A stretch of DNA of 64,000 bases from Lucinisca nassula (Eukaryota > Mollusca > Bivalvia > Lucinida > Lucinidae): contig OY757025.1 in the NCBI GenBank assembly GCA_963580285.1, positions 122,656,742 through 122,720,741 on the forward strand. Direction: 5' to 3'. Position numbers and translations under genes: made by a program. Of this stretch, positions 51,891 to 62,928 are shown piece by piece (position 1 is the stretch's first letter; the number at the start of each line of letters is the position of its first letter). The notes below the pieces were generated by a model. That model made no database searches. It was given only the letters and a program-made list of their open reading frames with translations, and was not told the origin of the DNA.

Positions 51891-52165
51891 AAAAAACCTT
51901 CTTTAACTGCACGAAAAAGCTGTATATCAATTGTCATCTCTTTTATGCACAATAAAGACGCTGAACAGAATACGATCAGGGTTGAGGTTGGTCTAGGTCC
52001 TAGTTGGCTGAGCCAGTTACCATGTAGGAATCACCCATGGTTTTTCATGCATTAAGTTTTGCCGGGTCCCAAGGAAGCAGTCTGAATATATTCTTGCAGA
52101 AAATCTTATAATCATAGCTGTTAGAAGCTATTCTTGAATAAAAGAAGTCGTGTTCAAAACAACAA
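51891..52165. other. Unassigned
   Basis: No feature seen. Confidence 0.5.
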
Positions 52166-52455
52166 TTCCCATCGGGGCTTGGAGAAATAGTTTGGGCTGC
52201 ATGGTGCTTCCACACAGAGCTGAATCTGAACACACACAAGTACTGGTAAACCGCTTAGAAGGACTAAGCCTGCCCAGGCAAAGCGATCTGAGTAAGATCG
52301 TCCAATGCATATAAGCCTTCTGGTTTCATTGGGCGACAGGCCTTGAGATGTCATTTCGACTCAGTGTCGGGTAAAAGTCCCACAAAATTGGAAGCAACGT
52401 CTCCATGATGACCTAAATAGTGTTGACGGGGACGTTAAACCTCAATTAAAGCAGA
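52166..52455 (+). repeat. Family B copy
   Basis: CCCATCGGGGCTTGGAGAAA to GGGGACGTTAAACCTCAATT. Full length, sense plus. Confidence 0.85.
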
Positions 52456-52589
52456 CAAATCAAAACAACAAACCCCATGTTCGAATCTTGAAATTTACGT
52501 GCTGTTTGAACTTTTAATATCACAAGAATGGTCTTGCTTTGTTACCGTTGTGTTGCGCAACGTAACGTTGTCGCCCTGTACGTAGCATT

Positions 52590-52650
52590 TCAAAAGTTTT
52601 TGATGACGTCAGAACGTCATTGTGGGACTGACGTCATTGTCAACAACGTT
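52590..52650. promoter_or_regulatory. Two perfect TGACGTCA (CRE-type) palindromes
   Basis: TGATGACGTCAGAACGTCAT and GACTGACGTCATTG contain two TGACGTCA sites about 30 bp apart, the consensus bound by CREB/ATF factors in animals. There is no gene nearby to regulate, so this is a motif call only. Confidence 0.3.
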
Positions 52651-52670
52651 CTGAAATAGACACCGTGTTG

Positions 52671-52984
52671 TTGTTGTTTTTTTTTTGTTTGATTTGAGTT
52701 TTAACGTCCCGTCAACATTGAAGTGTCATTTTGGAAACGTTGCTTCCAATTTTCCAATTTTGTGGGACTTTTACCCGACACTGAGTTGAAATGACATCTC
52801 AAGCCATGCCGCTCAATGAAACCAAATTGTTTATAAGCATAGACGGTCCAACTACCACCGCTTTGCCCGGGCAAGCATAGATCCTCTAGGCGGTTTACAA
52901 GTATTCGTGTGCGGGTCGGTTTCAGCTCTGCGTGGACTCAGCATGCAGCTCATCTATTTCTTCAAGCCCCGATGGGCGGGGCCG
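52671..52984 (-). mobile_element. Family B copy with target duplication
   Basis: Tail TTTTTTTTTTGTTTGATTTG, head GCCCCGATGGGCGGGGCCG. Flanked by AGACACCGTGTTG (52658-52670) and AGACGCCGTGTTG (52985-52997), a 13-bp duplication with one mismatch. Confidence 0.87.
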
Positions 52985-53089
52985 AGACGCCGTGTTGGTG
53001 TTACGGTCGCATTTGAAGACTGAATATAGAGTTTTGTGGCGTTTTCGTCACAATTTGCCGTTGGAATCATAAGGTAGGCAGAATGAAAA

Positions 53090-53275
53090 AAAAAAAAACC
53101 GGCCATCCACAATACCATTTGCCGAGTCCATCGGAAGATATTTGAACACTTTGCCTAGTGGCTTCGTGTTCAAACGGCTTCCTCGGTTCCCGGAAAATTT
53201 GTCGGGTTGTTTGGAAGATATTTGACCACTCGGCCTAGTGGCATGGTGTTCAAACAGTTTCATCGGACTCGGAAA
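53090..53275. repeat. Two tandem copies of a unit of about 95 bp
   Basis: GGAAGATATTTGAACACTTT, GCCTAGTGGCTTCGTGTTCA and AACGGCTTCCTCGG recur as GGAAGATATTTGACCACTCG, GCCTAGTGGCATGGTGTTCA and AACAGTTTCATCGG. Confidence 0.65.
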
Positions 53276-53919
53276 TATTTATGCACGACAAACCACGGCT
53301 GGTCCCTATATTAAATGCTAAAATATCAGGCTGAGAAAAATACTTTCAGTAATAAGACATTTCGCACACTGTCTTTGTTTGAAACCTAAGATTTTTGCAT
53401 AGAGATAATGGGTTAGAACGCGAGGGACAATACACATTACAATTATTATGCTTGACACTAGCGCATTACCGCCTGCCTATTGAACAAATTATCATGACGT
53501 TAACAAATCCGCGAAATAACGTACTATTATATTGAGAAACGCTTGGTTAGTTTGTGAAACGATGGGGACATGCGGCATGCTGCCATGAAAGACTGCAATA
53601 TTTCACACAGGCATGTATTCATAATATAATTGAATGTAAATACCACCGGACAAATTGGTAAGTGTCTAAAGTAAATCCGGCTTGTTTATTTCTAATCTCG
53701 GGCTCATTTTACTTTATTATTTTGTTTCCTTTTGTCAGGAAAGACAAAATAAATGGTCAATCATTTCACAGACAAATTAGAGTTTCGCCTGCAGTTTTAT
53801 CTGTACTTTGTCTGAATGTTTTTTTCTGTGACATATGCCTATAACAAAACAGAAGGAAAATTCTCAAGAAAACACACACATCTCAAACACAACTGAAAAT
53901 ACCCGCTACACACTCGTGC
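53276..53919. other. Unassigned
   Basis: AT-rich, no gene recognised. Confidence 0.5.
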
Positions 53920-53932
53920 GATTTTTCTGATG

Positions 53933-54234
53933 GTTGGTTGGTTGATTCGAGGTTTAACGTCCCCGTCAACACTGTAAAGGTCATTTTGGAGACGTTGCTT
54001 CCGAGTTTGTGGGACTTTTACCCGACATTGAGCTGAAATCACATCTCAAGCCCTGTCGCCCAATGAAACCAATAGGGTTTATTAGCATGGACGGTCCGCC
54101 TCGCACGCGGTTCCTGGACAGGCTTAGATCCTCTAAGCGGTTTTCCAGTACTAGTGTGCCGGCCGGATTCAGCTCTGCGTGGAAGCACCATGCCGCCCAT
54201 ATATTTCTTCAAGCCCCTTTGGGCGGGGGCCGAC
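53933..54234 (-). mobile_element. Family B copy with target duplication
   Basis: Tail GTTGGTTGGTTGATTCGAGG, head CCCCTTTGGGCGGGGGCCG. Flanked by GATTTTTCTGATG (53920-53932) and GATTTTTTGATG (54235-54246). Confidence 0.85.
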
Positions 54235-54287
54235 GATTTTTTGATGATTTCTTTTTCTTTTCATTGTTACCATTGCTACCATCACGA

Positions 54288-54452
54288 GAAGCCTCCGTGG
54301 TGTAGTGGTTACGCTAATCGCCTTGTAAACCAGGGGTCGCAGGATCGATTCCGGGCTTCTCCAGACTTTCGTATGAGTCTTTAAACCGAGGTCCCGTCTC
54401 CGTATGACCTTAACTGTTGGTGGGATGTAAAACTCAAACACTCACTCACTAC
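54288..54452 (+). repeat. S3 tRNA-headed SINE
   Basis: GAAGCCT at the 5' end can pair with GGGCTTC at the head's 3' end, a full acceptor stem. Box A lies in GTGGTGTAGTGGTTACGC and box B in GGATCGATTCC. TTGTAAA in the loop suggests tRNA-Thr(UGU) ancestry. The body ACTTTCGTATGAGTCTTTAA is shared with 14812-14975. Ends in a CACTCACTCACT tail. Confidence 0.8.
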
Positions 54453-54453
54453 T

Positions 54454-54729
54454 TTCACGAAAACATACGTATATAATTTTGACCCCCAGGAGCCCCACTT
54501 TTATATAGTAAAACTGGGGTTTGAATGGGTGATCTTATTTTTCTTATTTCTGCTCTTAAATATAGATTGTGGGTACACGTTAGAACCGCCTCATCGAGGC
54601 GGTTCTAACGGGTACCCACAATCTATATTTTGAGCCGAGATGACAAAAATATCACAATTTTTCGGCTTAAATTTTTCACTCTTTGGCGGTAAAATTTACA
54701 ATGTATTAGTATAGGTGTGTTTCGTAATG
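54454..54729 (-). repeat. Family A2 copy
   Basis: TTCACGAAAACATACGTAT to ATAGGTGTGTTTCGTAATGA. Core GTTAGAACCGCCTCATCGAG near perfect. Confidence 0.88.
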
Positions 54730-55034
54730 AACCAAAGACTGGGTGTGCTCATCAATGGTAAAAGGAGGTAGATTTCCGGCTATTGATACAACTAAGCCCA
54801 GTTTTGTTAAAGGCCTAAAATTTTATCATTGGTATCAGCGGCAAAAAACTTGAACTCTTGGCTTTCCTTGATACGCACCAACCATATGTTGTGGCTGTTC
54901 AGGAAACAAAGATTGACAGTTCAATAATCTCGGAATATGGCAGCTATATCTGTATTGAGCAGTTACTGCTTTGAAACTTCTGGAAGAATGACTGGATAAC
55001 TGAAAAACTTTGGATGGGAGGTTCTCAAGAAAAG
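54730..55034. other. Unassigned
   Basis: No gene recognised. Confidence 0.5.
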
Positions 55035-55378
55035 GAGAGACAGCAGATATAAGCGATACACACAGTCAAAGACAAACCATAACAAAAATAAACCGCGACA
55101 GAAGAACCGCCTTGGAACGGTCAGTGAAACTCCACTTAAATCGATTTTACGCGGCCCCAATCCTCGCTCTTTCGCCGCGATCTTGACAAACAATTTGTTC
55201 AATCCGTATGAAGGCCTCCGAACTCATCAGTGCAACATCTCCGAGAACACAAAAATCAAACAACCACAAAGATGAAACAACGCCAAGAAACCACTGAAAT
55301 GCTGGAGCAAAAGAAAACCAACAGTTAGACTCCGGTGGGCCCGACCAGAAACAGAGCCTCAGGCACCAACCAACAATA
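55035..55378 (-). mobile_element. Family C fragment lacking its 3' end
   Basis: Internal C from ATAAGCGATACACACAGTC to GAGCCTCAGGCACCAACC. Unusually the constant 3' end is missing, so this copy was cut by a later rearrangement. Confidence 0.65.
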
Positions 55379-55417
55379 CATAAAATTAAATTAAATAATT
55401 ATACAACATATAGACAA

Positions 55418-55562
55418 TACCAGGTGAGTGTCTTTTGATATCAAGTTTATCAGGCAAGGCTGCGAGAACGCTTGTAGAATCGCGAGGCTTGCCGAGCGAT
55501 TCTACATGCGTTCTCGAAGCCGAGCCTGATAAACTTGATATCAAATGACACGAGTCTGGTAT
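55418..55562. repeat. 145-bp palindromic element
   Basis: ATACCAGGTGAGTGTCTTTT, GATATCAAGTTTATCAGGC and GAGAACGC...TGTAGAATCGC pair with the complement on the right, ending TGACACGAGTCTGGTAT. Centre GAGGCTTGCCGAGC. Probably a foldback or MITE copy. Confidence 0.8.
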
Positions 55563-56252
55563 TCTATCAGTTTATCTCCTTGTAACTCTTAAATAAGCAA
55601 TTTACTATCAGTTATCAATGGTCCTCAGTGCATCCCAACATTCCGACGGTCAATATATTTCGTATCAGCTGCCCATACTTTTTCCTACGATATATTTTTT
55701 TCAAGTATTTTTTTCCATTTTTTTTTCAACATTATTGCCAAATTTTTTAGAAGTCCGGTTCATTCATAAAAGTACAATGTCACGTTGACCTGATAAAGCT
55801 CACTTGTCCTGAGATAGCATATCTTTATCAGGCCAATGTGCTTCAATAAAATTAATATAGGGGATAACTGATAAATTGGTTTACGTAGCAGTCTACAGCT
55901 GCTGTTCTAATGCAGCCTATTCATCTTTGATGTTTTCAGGTAAAATTGTACCAATTGTCATTATAAGGACACATCTTGTTTCTTATGAATGTTTTCATTG
56001 CTCTTAAAGGAACTCATTTTTGATTTTTATTTGATGTTCATTAGTCAGCAAAGACAAGTAAATGATGTGAGCATACTACAATTATTGTTAAAATTCAGTA
56101 GTACAGAGGACCCGCGTGCTAACAAATGTCTATAACATATGACTACGGCTTTGATTTGGGCATTTCCAACCGGAGGGAAGCCCAAGCCGCTCATGATTGA
56201 GGCTTAACCTTGAGCTAAGAATTCATTCCTTTGAAATTGTCGTTATAACGAG
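55563..56252. other. Unassigned
   Basis: T-rich tracts near 55690-55745. No gene recognised. Confidence 0.5.
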
Positions 56253-56778
56253 TTTCAAGGTAATGTTGGTTGGTGCCTGATGCTCTGTCTCTGGTCGGGC
56301 CCATCGGAGTCTAACTGTTGGTTTTCTTTTGCTCCAGCATTTCAGTGGTTTCTTGCTGTCGAGTCCTCACCGTTGTTTCACCTCTGTGGTTCTTTGATTT
56401 TTTGTGTTCACGGAGATGTTGCACTGATGAGTTAGGAGGTCTTCATGCGGACTGAACAAATTATTTGTCTAAATCGCGACGGAAGTAAGGGCGAGGATTG
56501 TGGCCACGTAAAATCTTTCCACTGACCGTTCCAAGGCGGTTCTTCTGTGGCGAATTATTTATGTTGTTGTTTGTTACTTACTGTGTGTATCACTTGTGTC
56601 TTTTGGTTTTGGATGGCCATATGGCCATTTTGTGGGAAAGTGACTGTCCTTATGGCCTTCCTTTGTTTAGGTTTCCATTATGGTCGCTTAATGTTTGTAT
56701 TTCTTTCCCTTTGGTGTCTTTTATGGGTGGAGTAAGTTAATTGTATCAATTCCTGATCTTTGTTTTACTTCTACTTTG
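56253..56778 (+). mobile_element. Family C copy, long, with small internal deletions
   Basis: TTTCAAGGTAATGTTGGTTG, GATGCTCTGTCTCTGGTCGG, then GTAAAATCTTTCCACTGACC (about 30 bp shorter than other copies) to ATTCCTGATCTTTGTTTTAC and CTTCTA. Shared short frames in C copies (e.g. GHMAILWESN) are recurrent but broken. Confidence 0.78.
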
Positions 56779-57191
56779 CCATTATAACGAATGTCGTTAA
56801 AACGCGGGTCCTCTTTAATTATCAATGGACTTTATTGAAAAAAGCTATAGACATTGCTTTTTCTCAGAAGAGGACCGGGGATATATGTGCTCTACTAGCC
56901 TCTTTGTTTAGTCTTTTATACGTGCCGCGACTATGTCATCATACTGGGTATGAAACGCAATTACTTGTGTAAAGCTTGTTGATCCAAAGTTTGCTGATAA
57001 GAAACCCTTCCTTGTTATCGATGCTGAATTACTCCTTGTCAATTTAGACGCATGTCTGACTCCTCGAATTTGAAATTGTCATTTGCATACTGTCGTATGG
57101 CTGTTTAAATTATGGTCGCTGCTTTAATCACACACACGTTCTTTGAAACGCATTAGAAACTGTAATCACACTTTATGGCTCCAAACTTGAC
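56779..57191. other. Unassigned
   Basis: No gene recognised. Confidence 0.5.
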
Positions 57192-57454
57192 CATTCGTGT
57201 AACATAGCGCATTCTTTCACATCAATAGAACAGTTATTTTTCGAATGAAAATTTTGATATTTTTTCTTATTTATACTCCCAGAGCATAAGTTATGCGTAC
57301 TCGTTAGATCCGCCACGGCGAGGCGGTTCTAACGAGTATCCACAATTGTTTTTGAACATAAATATAAAAGTAATGTTTACCCTTGAAAACTTCATTTTTC
57401 TCTATAAAGTGGGTCTTAGAAGGGTATTCATTGCAGGGACTTGTTAACATGATG
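57192..57454 (+). repeat. Family A1 copy, left end trimmed
   Basis: CATTCGTGTAACATAGCGC to GGACTTGTTAACATGATG. Core GTTAGATCCGCCACGGCGAG. Confidence 0.82.
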
Positions 57455-57459
57455 GAAAA

Positions 57460-57580
57460 TTAGTGAAATGTTTCTTTTTTTATGCTACAAACGTAAATTG
57501 TTTGTGTTCATAAGAACCGCCCTACTGAGGCGGTTTTATCCCAAAACTACGTTTTTAAGCAAAACTAAGAACAATAATAA
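57460..57580 (+). repeat. Family A core remnant
   Basis: GTGTTCATAAGAACCGCCCT and ACTGAGGCGGTTTTATCC without termini, immediately after another copy. Confidence 0.6.
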
Positions 57581-57593
57581 AGACTTAATTATT

Positions 57594-57595
<2 letters not shown>

Positions 57596-57633
<38 letters not shown>

Positions 57634-57642
57634 TTAATAAAG
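57596..57642. repeat. (AAT)n microsatellite
   Basis: About 15 AAT units. The poly-Asn reading here is not a gene. Confidence 0.95.
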
Positions 57643-57767
57643 ACTTGATTTACAGTGGGTGACACAATTATCTACAGGCTACTCTTCCTTGAGGCCCACT
57701 TAACAAAATATATACAATGTACACAACAACAACAAAAATAATTAATATATAAAATACGTCATACACT

Positions 57768-58446
57768 TAACCCAATCACGGTTGGCAACTTTGCTTCCCC
57801 CTTTTATTGCACGCCGGTGGGTCAGGCCTCAGATTCTATGACGGTTCCAACGTAAAGGCTTATTGAGAATTACAGAGATCTAATTCAAGGTAATGTTGGT
57901 TGGTGCCTGATGCTCTGTCTCTGGTTGGTTCCATCGGAGTCTAACTGTTGGTTTTCTTTTGCTCCAGCATTTCAGTGGTTCCTTGCTGTCGAGTCCTCAC
58001 TGTTGTCTCACCTCTGTGGTTCTTTGATTATGTGTGTTCACGGAGATGTTGCACTGATGAGTTAGGAGGCCTTCATGCGGACTGAACAAATTATTTGTCT
58101 AAATGGCGACGGAAGCAAGGGCGAGGATTGTGGCCACGTAAAATCGATTTAAGCCCCCCCCCCCCCCCCCCAGTGGAAATCTTTCCACTGCCGTTTCAAG
58201 GCGGTTCTTCTGTGGCGGTTTATTTATGTTGTTGTTTGTTACTTATTGTGTGTATCACTTGTGTCTTTTTATTTTGGATGGCCATATGGCCATTTTGTGG
58301 GAATGTGACTGTCATTATGGCCTTTCTTTGTTTAGGTTTCCATTATGGTCTGGTCGCTTAATGTTTGTGTTTCTTTCCATTTGGTGTCTTTGATGGCTGG
58401 AGTAAGTTAATTGTATCGATTCCTGATCTTTGTTTTACTTCTACTA
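57768..58446 (+). mobile_element. Family C copy, the longest non-coding form
   Basis: Begins at CCCAATCACGGTTGGCAACT and TTGCACGCCGGTGGGTCAGG, upstream of where other copies are cut, and runs to GATTCCTGATCTTTGTTTTA, CTTCTA. Its start corresponds to the junction with RT coding sequence at 60.7 kb. Contains a run of 14-15 C. Confidence 0.8.
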
Positions 58447-59091
58447 CCGATCAGCTAGTTTCCAAAGTCAGAGGTGAAAATGTCTATCTTTATAGGCATG
58501 CAGCTTCACTTTCCCTCAAGAGAAGGGAAGTTCATTACGATCATAAGTGTATGTAATGATTAACCCTCCAAACCCCAATGGCAATAGATGTAATACTATT
58601 TACATCTTTTAACTCCACTTTTCTCTATATGTTTGGCAGTGGTGTTCATGACAGGGACCTGTTAACACAATGGTCGGAGGGGCGCATTTATTTGTGTCAG
58701 TAATGACCCACTAAACCGGGTGGCTGTAAGGAGCAGGTAACAACTGTGGTGATTTCACTGGAGAGTGATTTTCTATTATAGGATGAAACTTCGGTCTAAA
58801 CGGTTCAGTCTTTCAAAGGTAATTACAAGTAATTCGGTTATTCATATCCACTCATTCCTTATTGTAATATAAGAAAAAAATACAAAGAAAAACAACAACA
58901 AAAACAAGCTTTTAAATAAAGGCCTATATTAAAGGTCGGGTTGGCCAGTTTTATAGATATATAGTTAACTGTATCAGATAAATGGGATTTCTGTTGTTTC
59001 TACAAGGTCAATTTTCAGGTGGCATAACAAATTAAAAGGTGGGGAAACTGACCTGAAATATGAGCCCTGTCCCAGCCTGCCAGGAAAGCTG
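58447..59091. other. Unassigned, with an A-family scrap
   Basis: About 58615-58690 resembles the A right end (AACTCCACTTTTCTCTATAT ... GTTAACACAATGG). No gene seen. Confidence 0.45.
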
Positions 59092-59960
59092 TTACAAAAG
59101 CTATTTTTGCTGCTTTGGCAGATATGGTAAAACAAGATTCAATGTTCACGGTTAAAGAAATTGCTGATGGTGTGGACAGTTCATACGATTTTGACTAAGG
59201 AGTTGAAACTACGTCGGCTCGGCACTGATTCAATATAATATTTCATACTGCACCGGAACTGAGGACGATGGTTGAAATTTCGTAAACTCCGAAGTTGAAG
59301 CCCCATCCCCAGTAGTTTTGCTACTAACCGTTCTTTTGTAGTGTCTTGTTTGTTGGTTTGCCTTGTGCCGTTTGCTCATGCTTCGTCCGTTTTTTGTGTC
59401 CTTGCATGTCAGTTTCTTTCTTTAGGCGACTTGAGATTGCTGCATTCTTTGGTTGTGGCCTATCCTGGATGGCCCTATCTTGCTAGTTAGAAAGGTTTGT
59501 GCACGAAGGGTCCCGCATCTCTTACCGAAGAACAAAAAATCGTCCGTGTAAAAATGGCGAAAAATCTTTTGAAAAATACAAGCATTTTGACAAAAGTTAC
59601 AAACGTAGAATTTCGGAGCTGTTTACAGGCGATGAAACCTGAGTTTATTATTTTGAGCCGCAGAGGCACATCAGTAACACGCAGTGGCTGCAAAAAGAAG
59701 CAAAGCCGGTCATTGCCAAAAGAATTAAAAGCGCGGCAAAAGTTTGTCTGTTGCGATGAACCATTGTTCGAATTACCGTACCAAATGGGAAGATAATCAC
59801 AGGTGGATTTTATTAAAATGGTGTGGTGTCAAAATGAACAAACGTAGGCCTGCAACCGGTTTAAAAGGTCTATGTCTTATCTATGACAACGCACCTGCTC
59901 AAACGTGTATTCTTGTCCAAGACTTCTTGAAAGAGGAAAAGGTACGTCTAGGGAGCATAC
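59092..59960 (+). pseudogene. Second mariner transposase, decayed and interrupted
   Basis: 59105-59225 decodes an N-terminal mariner segment (MVKQDSMFTVKEIADGVDS, then ILTKELKLRRL in another frame). About 59230-59487 is foreign sequence. Transposase resumes with CARRVPHLLTEEQK-like residues, then KSYKRRISELFTGDET with a stop where Trp is expected, VYYFEPQRHISNTQW and VRITVPNGKII. Finally MNKRRPATGLKGLCLIYDNA holds the second catalytic Asp and LVQDFLKEEKV follows; the third Asp region is missing. Several frameshifts and stops. It differs in sequence from the 9.5-kb element, so it is a separate lineage. No terminal repeats found. Confidence 0.82.
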
Positions 59961-59971
59961 TTCGAATGGTA

Positions 59972-60067
59972 GAAGTATGAACAACATTGGATCACGAGGA
60001 AAGTAAAGTCGGGGTTCACTGAAACTTTGCTGGTGACATGATGCAGACCCGTTGTTCATACTTCTAT
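59972..60067. repeat. Inverted GAAGTATGAACAAC pair
   Basis: AGAAGTATGAACAAC and GTTGTTCATACTTCT bracket about 60 bp, next to AAACTTTGCTGG and GACCCG. The same elements in the same order occur at 25140-25180. Probable MITE remnant that truncated the mariner. Confidence 0.5.
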
Positions 60068-60704
60068 GAACGTTAAATAGAAGTGGAGGCAATGATCAGG
60101 AATCGATACAATAAACCCACAGCTCCCATCAGAGAGACCAAAGGGAAAGAAACACAAACATGAAACAACAAACCCTAATGGAAACATCAATAGCGGAAAG
60201 CCAAAATGTCAGTTATTCCCACAAAGTGGCCAATAGGCTATCGAAAATAAAATAATATAAGCGACACAAACATCCAAAGATAAACCGCGAGAGAAGAACC
60301 GCCTTGGACGGGCCAGCGGAAACGAATTCAACTGGGGTGCTTAAATCGATTTTACGTGGCCACAACCAACGCCCTTACTTCCGTCGCGATTAAGACAAAT
60401 AATTTGTTCACTCCGCATGAAGGCCTCCCAACTCATCAGTGCATCATCTCCGTAAACACAAAAATCAAACAACCACAGAGATGAAACAACGGTGATGACT
60501 CAACAGCAAGAAACCACTGAAATGCTGGAGTAAAATAAAACAACATATAGAGTCCGATGGGCCCGACCAGAGACAGAGTATCAGGTACAAACCGACATAA
60601 GCCTTTACGCTGGAACCGTAATAGAATCTGAGGCCTGATCCACCGGCGTGCAATTAAAGAGGGAAGCAAAGTTGTCAACCGCGATTGGGTTAACTACCAA
60701 GCTT
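60068..60704 (-). mobile_element. Family C 3' region joined to an RT relic
   Basis: 3' end TAGAAGTGGAGGCAATGATC. Complete non-coding part to GCAAAGTTGTCAACCGCGAT and TGGGTTAACTACC, then RT sequence without a break. Second independent instance of the C-RT junction. Confidence 0.8.
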
Positions 60705-60972
60705 GCAGTCTGGCGTATAACATTTATGTTGTACCCAATCTTTTTATATTAAAGAATGGTTTTACTAAATTGGGTGCTGAAGTCATTGCGGTTATATATT
60801 TTTCCGAATTTATATACAAAGTCACCATAAAATTCGGGTTCCGATAGACCTTGTTGCAGAAGAGATTTAAGTCCAATATTGAAATTTGAAATTAAGTCAG
60901 AATGACGTCTATAAAATTTTGAAAAGGCTTTGCGTAGTTTATGGTACCGATAACCCTGAATAAGAAGTTAAA
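60705..60972 (-). pseudogene. Reverse-transcriptase C-terminal relic
   Basis: Matches 43575-43810 and 26390-26650 at DNA level (ATAACATTTATGTTGTACCC ... GTTTATGGTACCGATAACC). Encodes the LNQGYRYHKLRKAF-type C-terminal stretch with stops. Cut at AAGAAGTTA. Confidence 0.75.
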
Positions 60973-61689
60973 TAATTCTTGATTTTCCATCCATTAATTG
61001 ACAAAAGAATCTAGCTAAAGGGCAAACATTGAAGCATGAAAAAAAAAGCAACCCCCCCCCCCCCCAAAAAAAAAAAAAAAAAAAAACAAAACAAAAAAAC
61101 TGCTCGCAGTTTTCCGACTGAAAGCGTAATAGCGCCATTGCACGGCGTCGTAACGTAGCAATCATCCAATCGTATTCGAAAGAACCAATGTTTATTTTAA
61201 TGCCAATAACGTCGTATGCGCTAATGTATTCGTTTAAGAAATGAATGTAATTTATCTAAAGTTTGGGGTTACTTACTTTGCTCGGGACATATACATTACC
61301 TATACAACCATAACCTCATTATAACATGGTTCGTTAAAACGCGGGTTTGGATATAACACGGATTCATGAGGGATCCCATAAATTGTCATTTTTCTATATA
61401 ATCTATACTTTTTGATTGGATATAACACGGTTGTTTAACTAACACGGTTTCTGCTTTGGACCCCATAAATAGTGTTGTAAAGAGGTTGTGGTGAATTACT
61501 CATTTTTACATTATTTCTTATCCATCATATGGCGAAAAAAAAATGTTTATTGGCTAAAATGAAAGAAGAAAACATTTGCAGGCAGTTTTTTTTCAGCGGA
61601 ACAGCGTCACTTGCGGAATAACCTCGCCATCGTCCGATCAATTTGAAGGGAATTGTTCTGTATTTCGCGGTCACTGACGTCGCATAAGC
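60973..61689. other. Unassigned, poly-C/poly-A tract and AACACGG repeats
   Basis: 61041-61095 is a C run followed by an A run. 61320-61460 repeats GGATATAACACGG several times. No gene. Confidence 0.5.
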
Positions 61690-61703
61690 CAATGTATACA
61701 TTG

Positions 61704-61967
61704 TTTGATTTGAGGTCTGACGTCTCCGTCAACACTGTGAGGTTGCTTCCAATTTTGTGGGGACTTTTACCCAACATTGAGATGAAATGACATCTCAAGC
61801 CCTGTCGTCCAATGAAACCAATAGGGTTTATAAGTATGGACCGCTTTGCCTGCGCAGGCTTAGATTCTCTAAGAGGTTTACCAGTACTTTTGTGCGGTCG
61901 GTTTCAGCTCTGCGTGGAAGCATCATGCAGCCCATCTATTTCTTCAAGCCCCGATGGGCGGGGGCCG
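61704..61967 (-). mobile_element. Family B copy with perfect 14-bp target duplication
   Basis: Flanked by CAATGTATACATTG at 61690-61703 and 61968-61981. Tail TTTGATTTGAGG, head GGGCGGGGGCCG. A short internal deletion follows the tail (GTCAACACTGTGAGGTTGC). Confidence 0.93.
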
Positions 61968-62029
61968 CAATGTATACATTGGAGAATCAACAACATTGCT
62001 TCCCAGTAGTTGCTCGGCAAAGCCTCGCA

Positions 62030-62090
62030 TTTAATAACTTTTCCTCAACTCGGGTAATAAATTCAATAATACATGAACTTTCATGTAAGA
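62030..62090 (+). repeat. Family G fragment
   Basis: TTTCCTCAACTCGGGTAATA and AATTCAATAATACATGAAC match the right hairpin arm of 1675-2022. Confidence 0.6.
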
Positions 62091-62101
62091 TCCTCTATGT
62101 A

Positions 62102-62492
62102 GTATGAACAACATTACGTACCAATAGATCGCTAACTATAGAGTTTTTCTTGTAAATGCACTGAGAATGTAAATATTGAAGTGCAAAGAACATTACGTAC
62201 CAATCGATCACTTACTATAGAGTTTGTCCTGTAAATGCACTGAGAATGTAAATATTGAAGTGTGAAGAACATTACGTACCAATAGATCACTAACTATAGG
62301 GTTTTCTGGTAAATGCACTGAGAATGTAAATATTGAAGTGTGAAGAACATTACGTACCAATCGATCCCTAACTATAGAGTTTTTCCTGTAAATGCACTCA
62401 GAATGTAAATATTGAAGTGCGAAGAACATTACGTACCAATCGATAACTTACTATAGAGTTTTCCTGTAAATGCACTGAGAAAGGTAATATTG
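62102..62492. repeat. 79-bp tandem array, about five units
   Basis: Units start near 62112, 62191, 62270, 62348 and 62427. Each begins CATTACGTACCAATCGATC and ends CTGAGAATGTAAATATTGAA. The array ends at the (TG)n tail of a SINE. Confidence 0.88.
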
Positions 62493-62493
62493 A

Positions 62494-62557
<64 letters not shown>

Positions 62558-62874
62558 TCGGGTTTAACGTCGCTTTCAACAATTTTTCAGTCATATCACG
62601 ACGGTGTCTGGTTGCGACACGGAGCTCAATGCTCACTTTTATAGCGCTGCCTCACTGAAGTATCATGTCCCAGATACATTACCTGATACCACACCCAGTC
62701 ACATTATCCTGACACTGGGTCGACCAGTCCTAGCTCTACCCTGTAAATCTGAGTGCCAAGCGTGGAGCAGCTAGTGCCATTTTTAACGACTTTGGTATGT
62801 CATGGCCCAGGATCGAACCCGTGACCTCCCTTTCCCCGGAGCGGACACTCTACCAACTGAGCTATCGAGGCCGG
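62493..62874 (-). mobile_element. S4 tRNA-headed SINE with (CA)n tail
   Basis: Minus-strand head GGCCTCGATAGCTCAGTTGG, box A TAGCTCAGTTGG, box B GGTTCGATCCTGG. The body passes CACTAGCTGCTCCACGC, CTGGGACATGATACTTCAG and ATGACTGAAAAATTGTTGAA to GCGACGTTAAACCCGAATTC, followed by about 29 CA units (62494-62552 as TG). A GACGTTAAACC end is typical of bivalve SINEs as I recall them. Nearly complete, but no target duplication was identified. Confidence 0.88.
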
Positions 62875-62876
62875 TA

Positions 62877-62928
62877 CATTACGCAATGCATTGTGGGTGC
62901 TTTAGACACGTTCTAATTAGTAGGATTA
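62877..62928. repeat. 50-bp direct repeat, left copy
   Basis: CATTACGCAATGCATTGTGG, GTGCTTTAGACACGTTCTAA, TTAGTAGGATTA. Recurs at 63308-63357 on the other side of an A element. Confidence 0.8.

Noticed and set aside
54288..54362. Functional tRNA-Thr gene
   Set aside because: The acceptor stem pairs but anticodon and T stems are imperfect, and a SINE body follows that is present in a second copy.
56498..56740. Conserved small membrane protein (GHMAILWESN)
   Set aside because: The frame recurs only because family C copies are repeated; lengths and ends differ in each copy, so no selected protein is evident.
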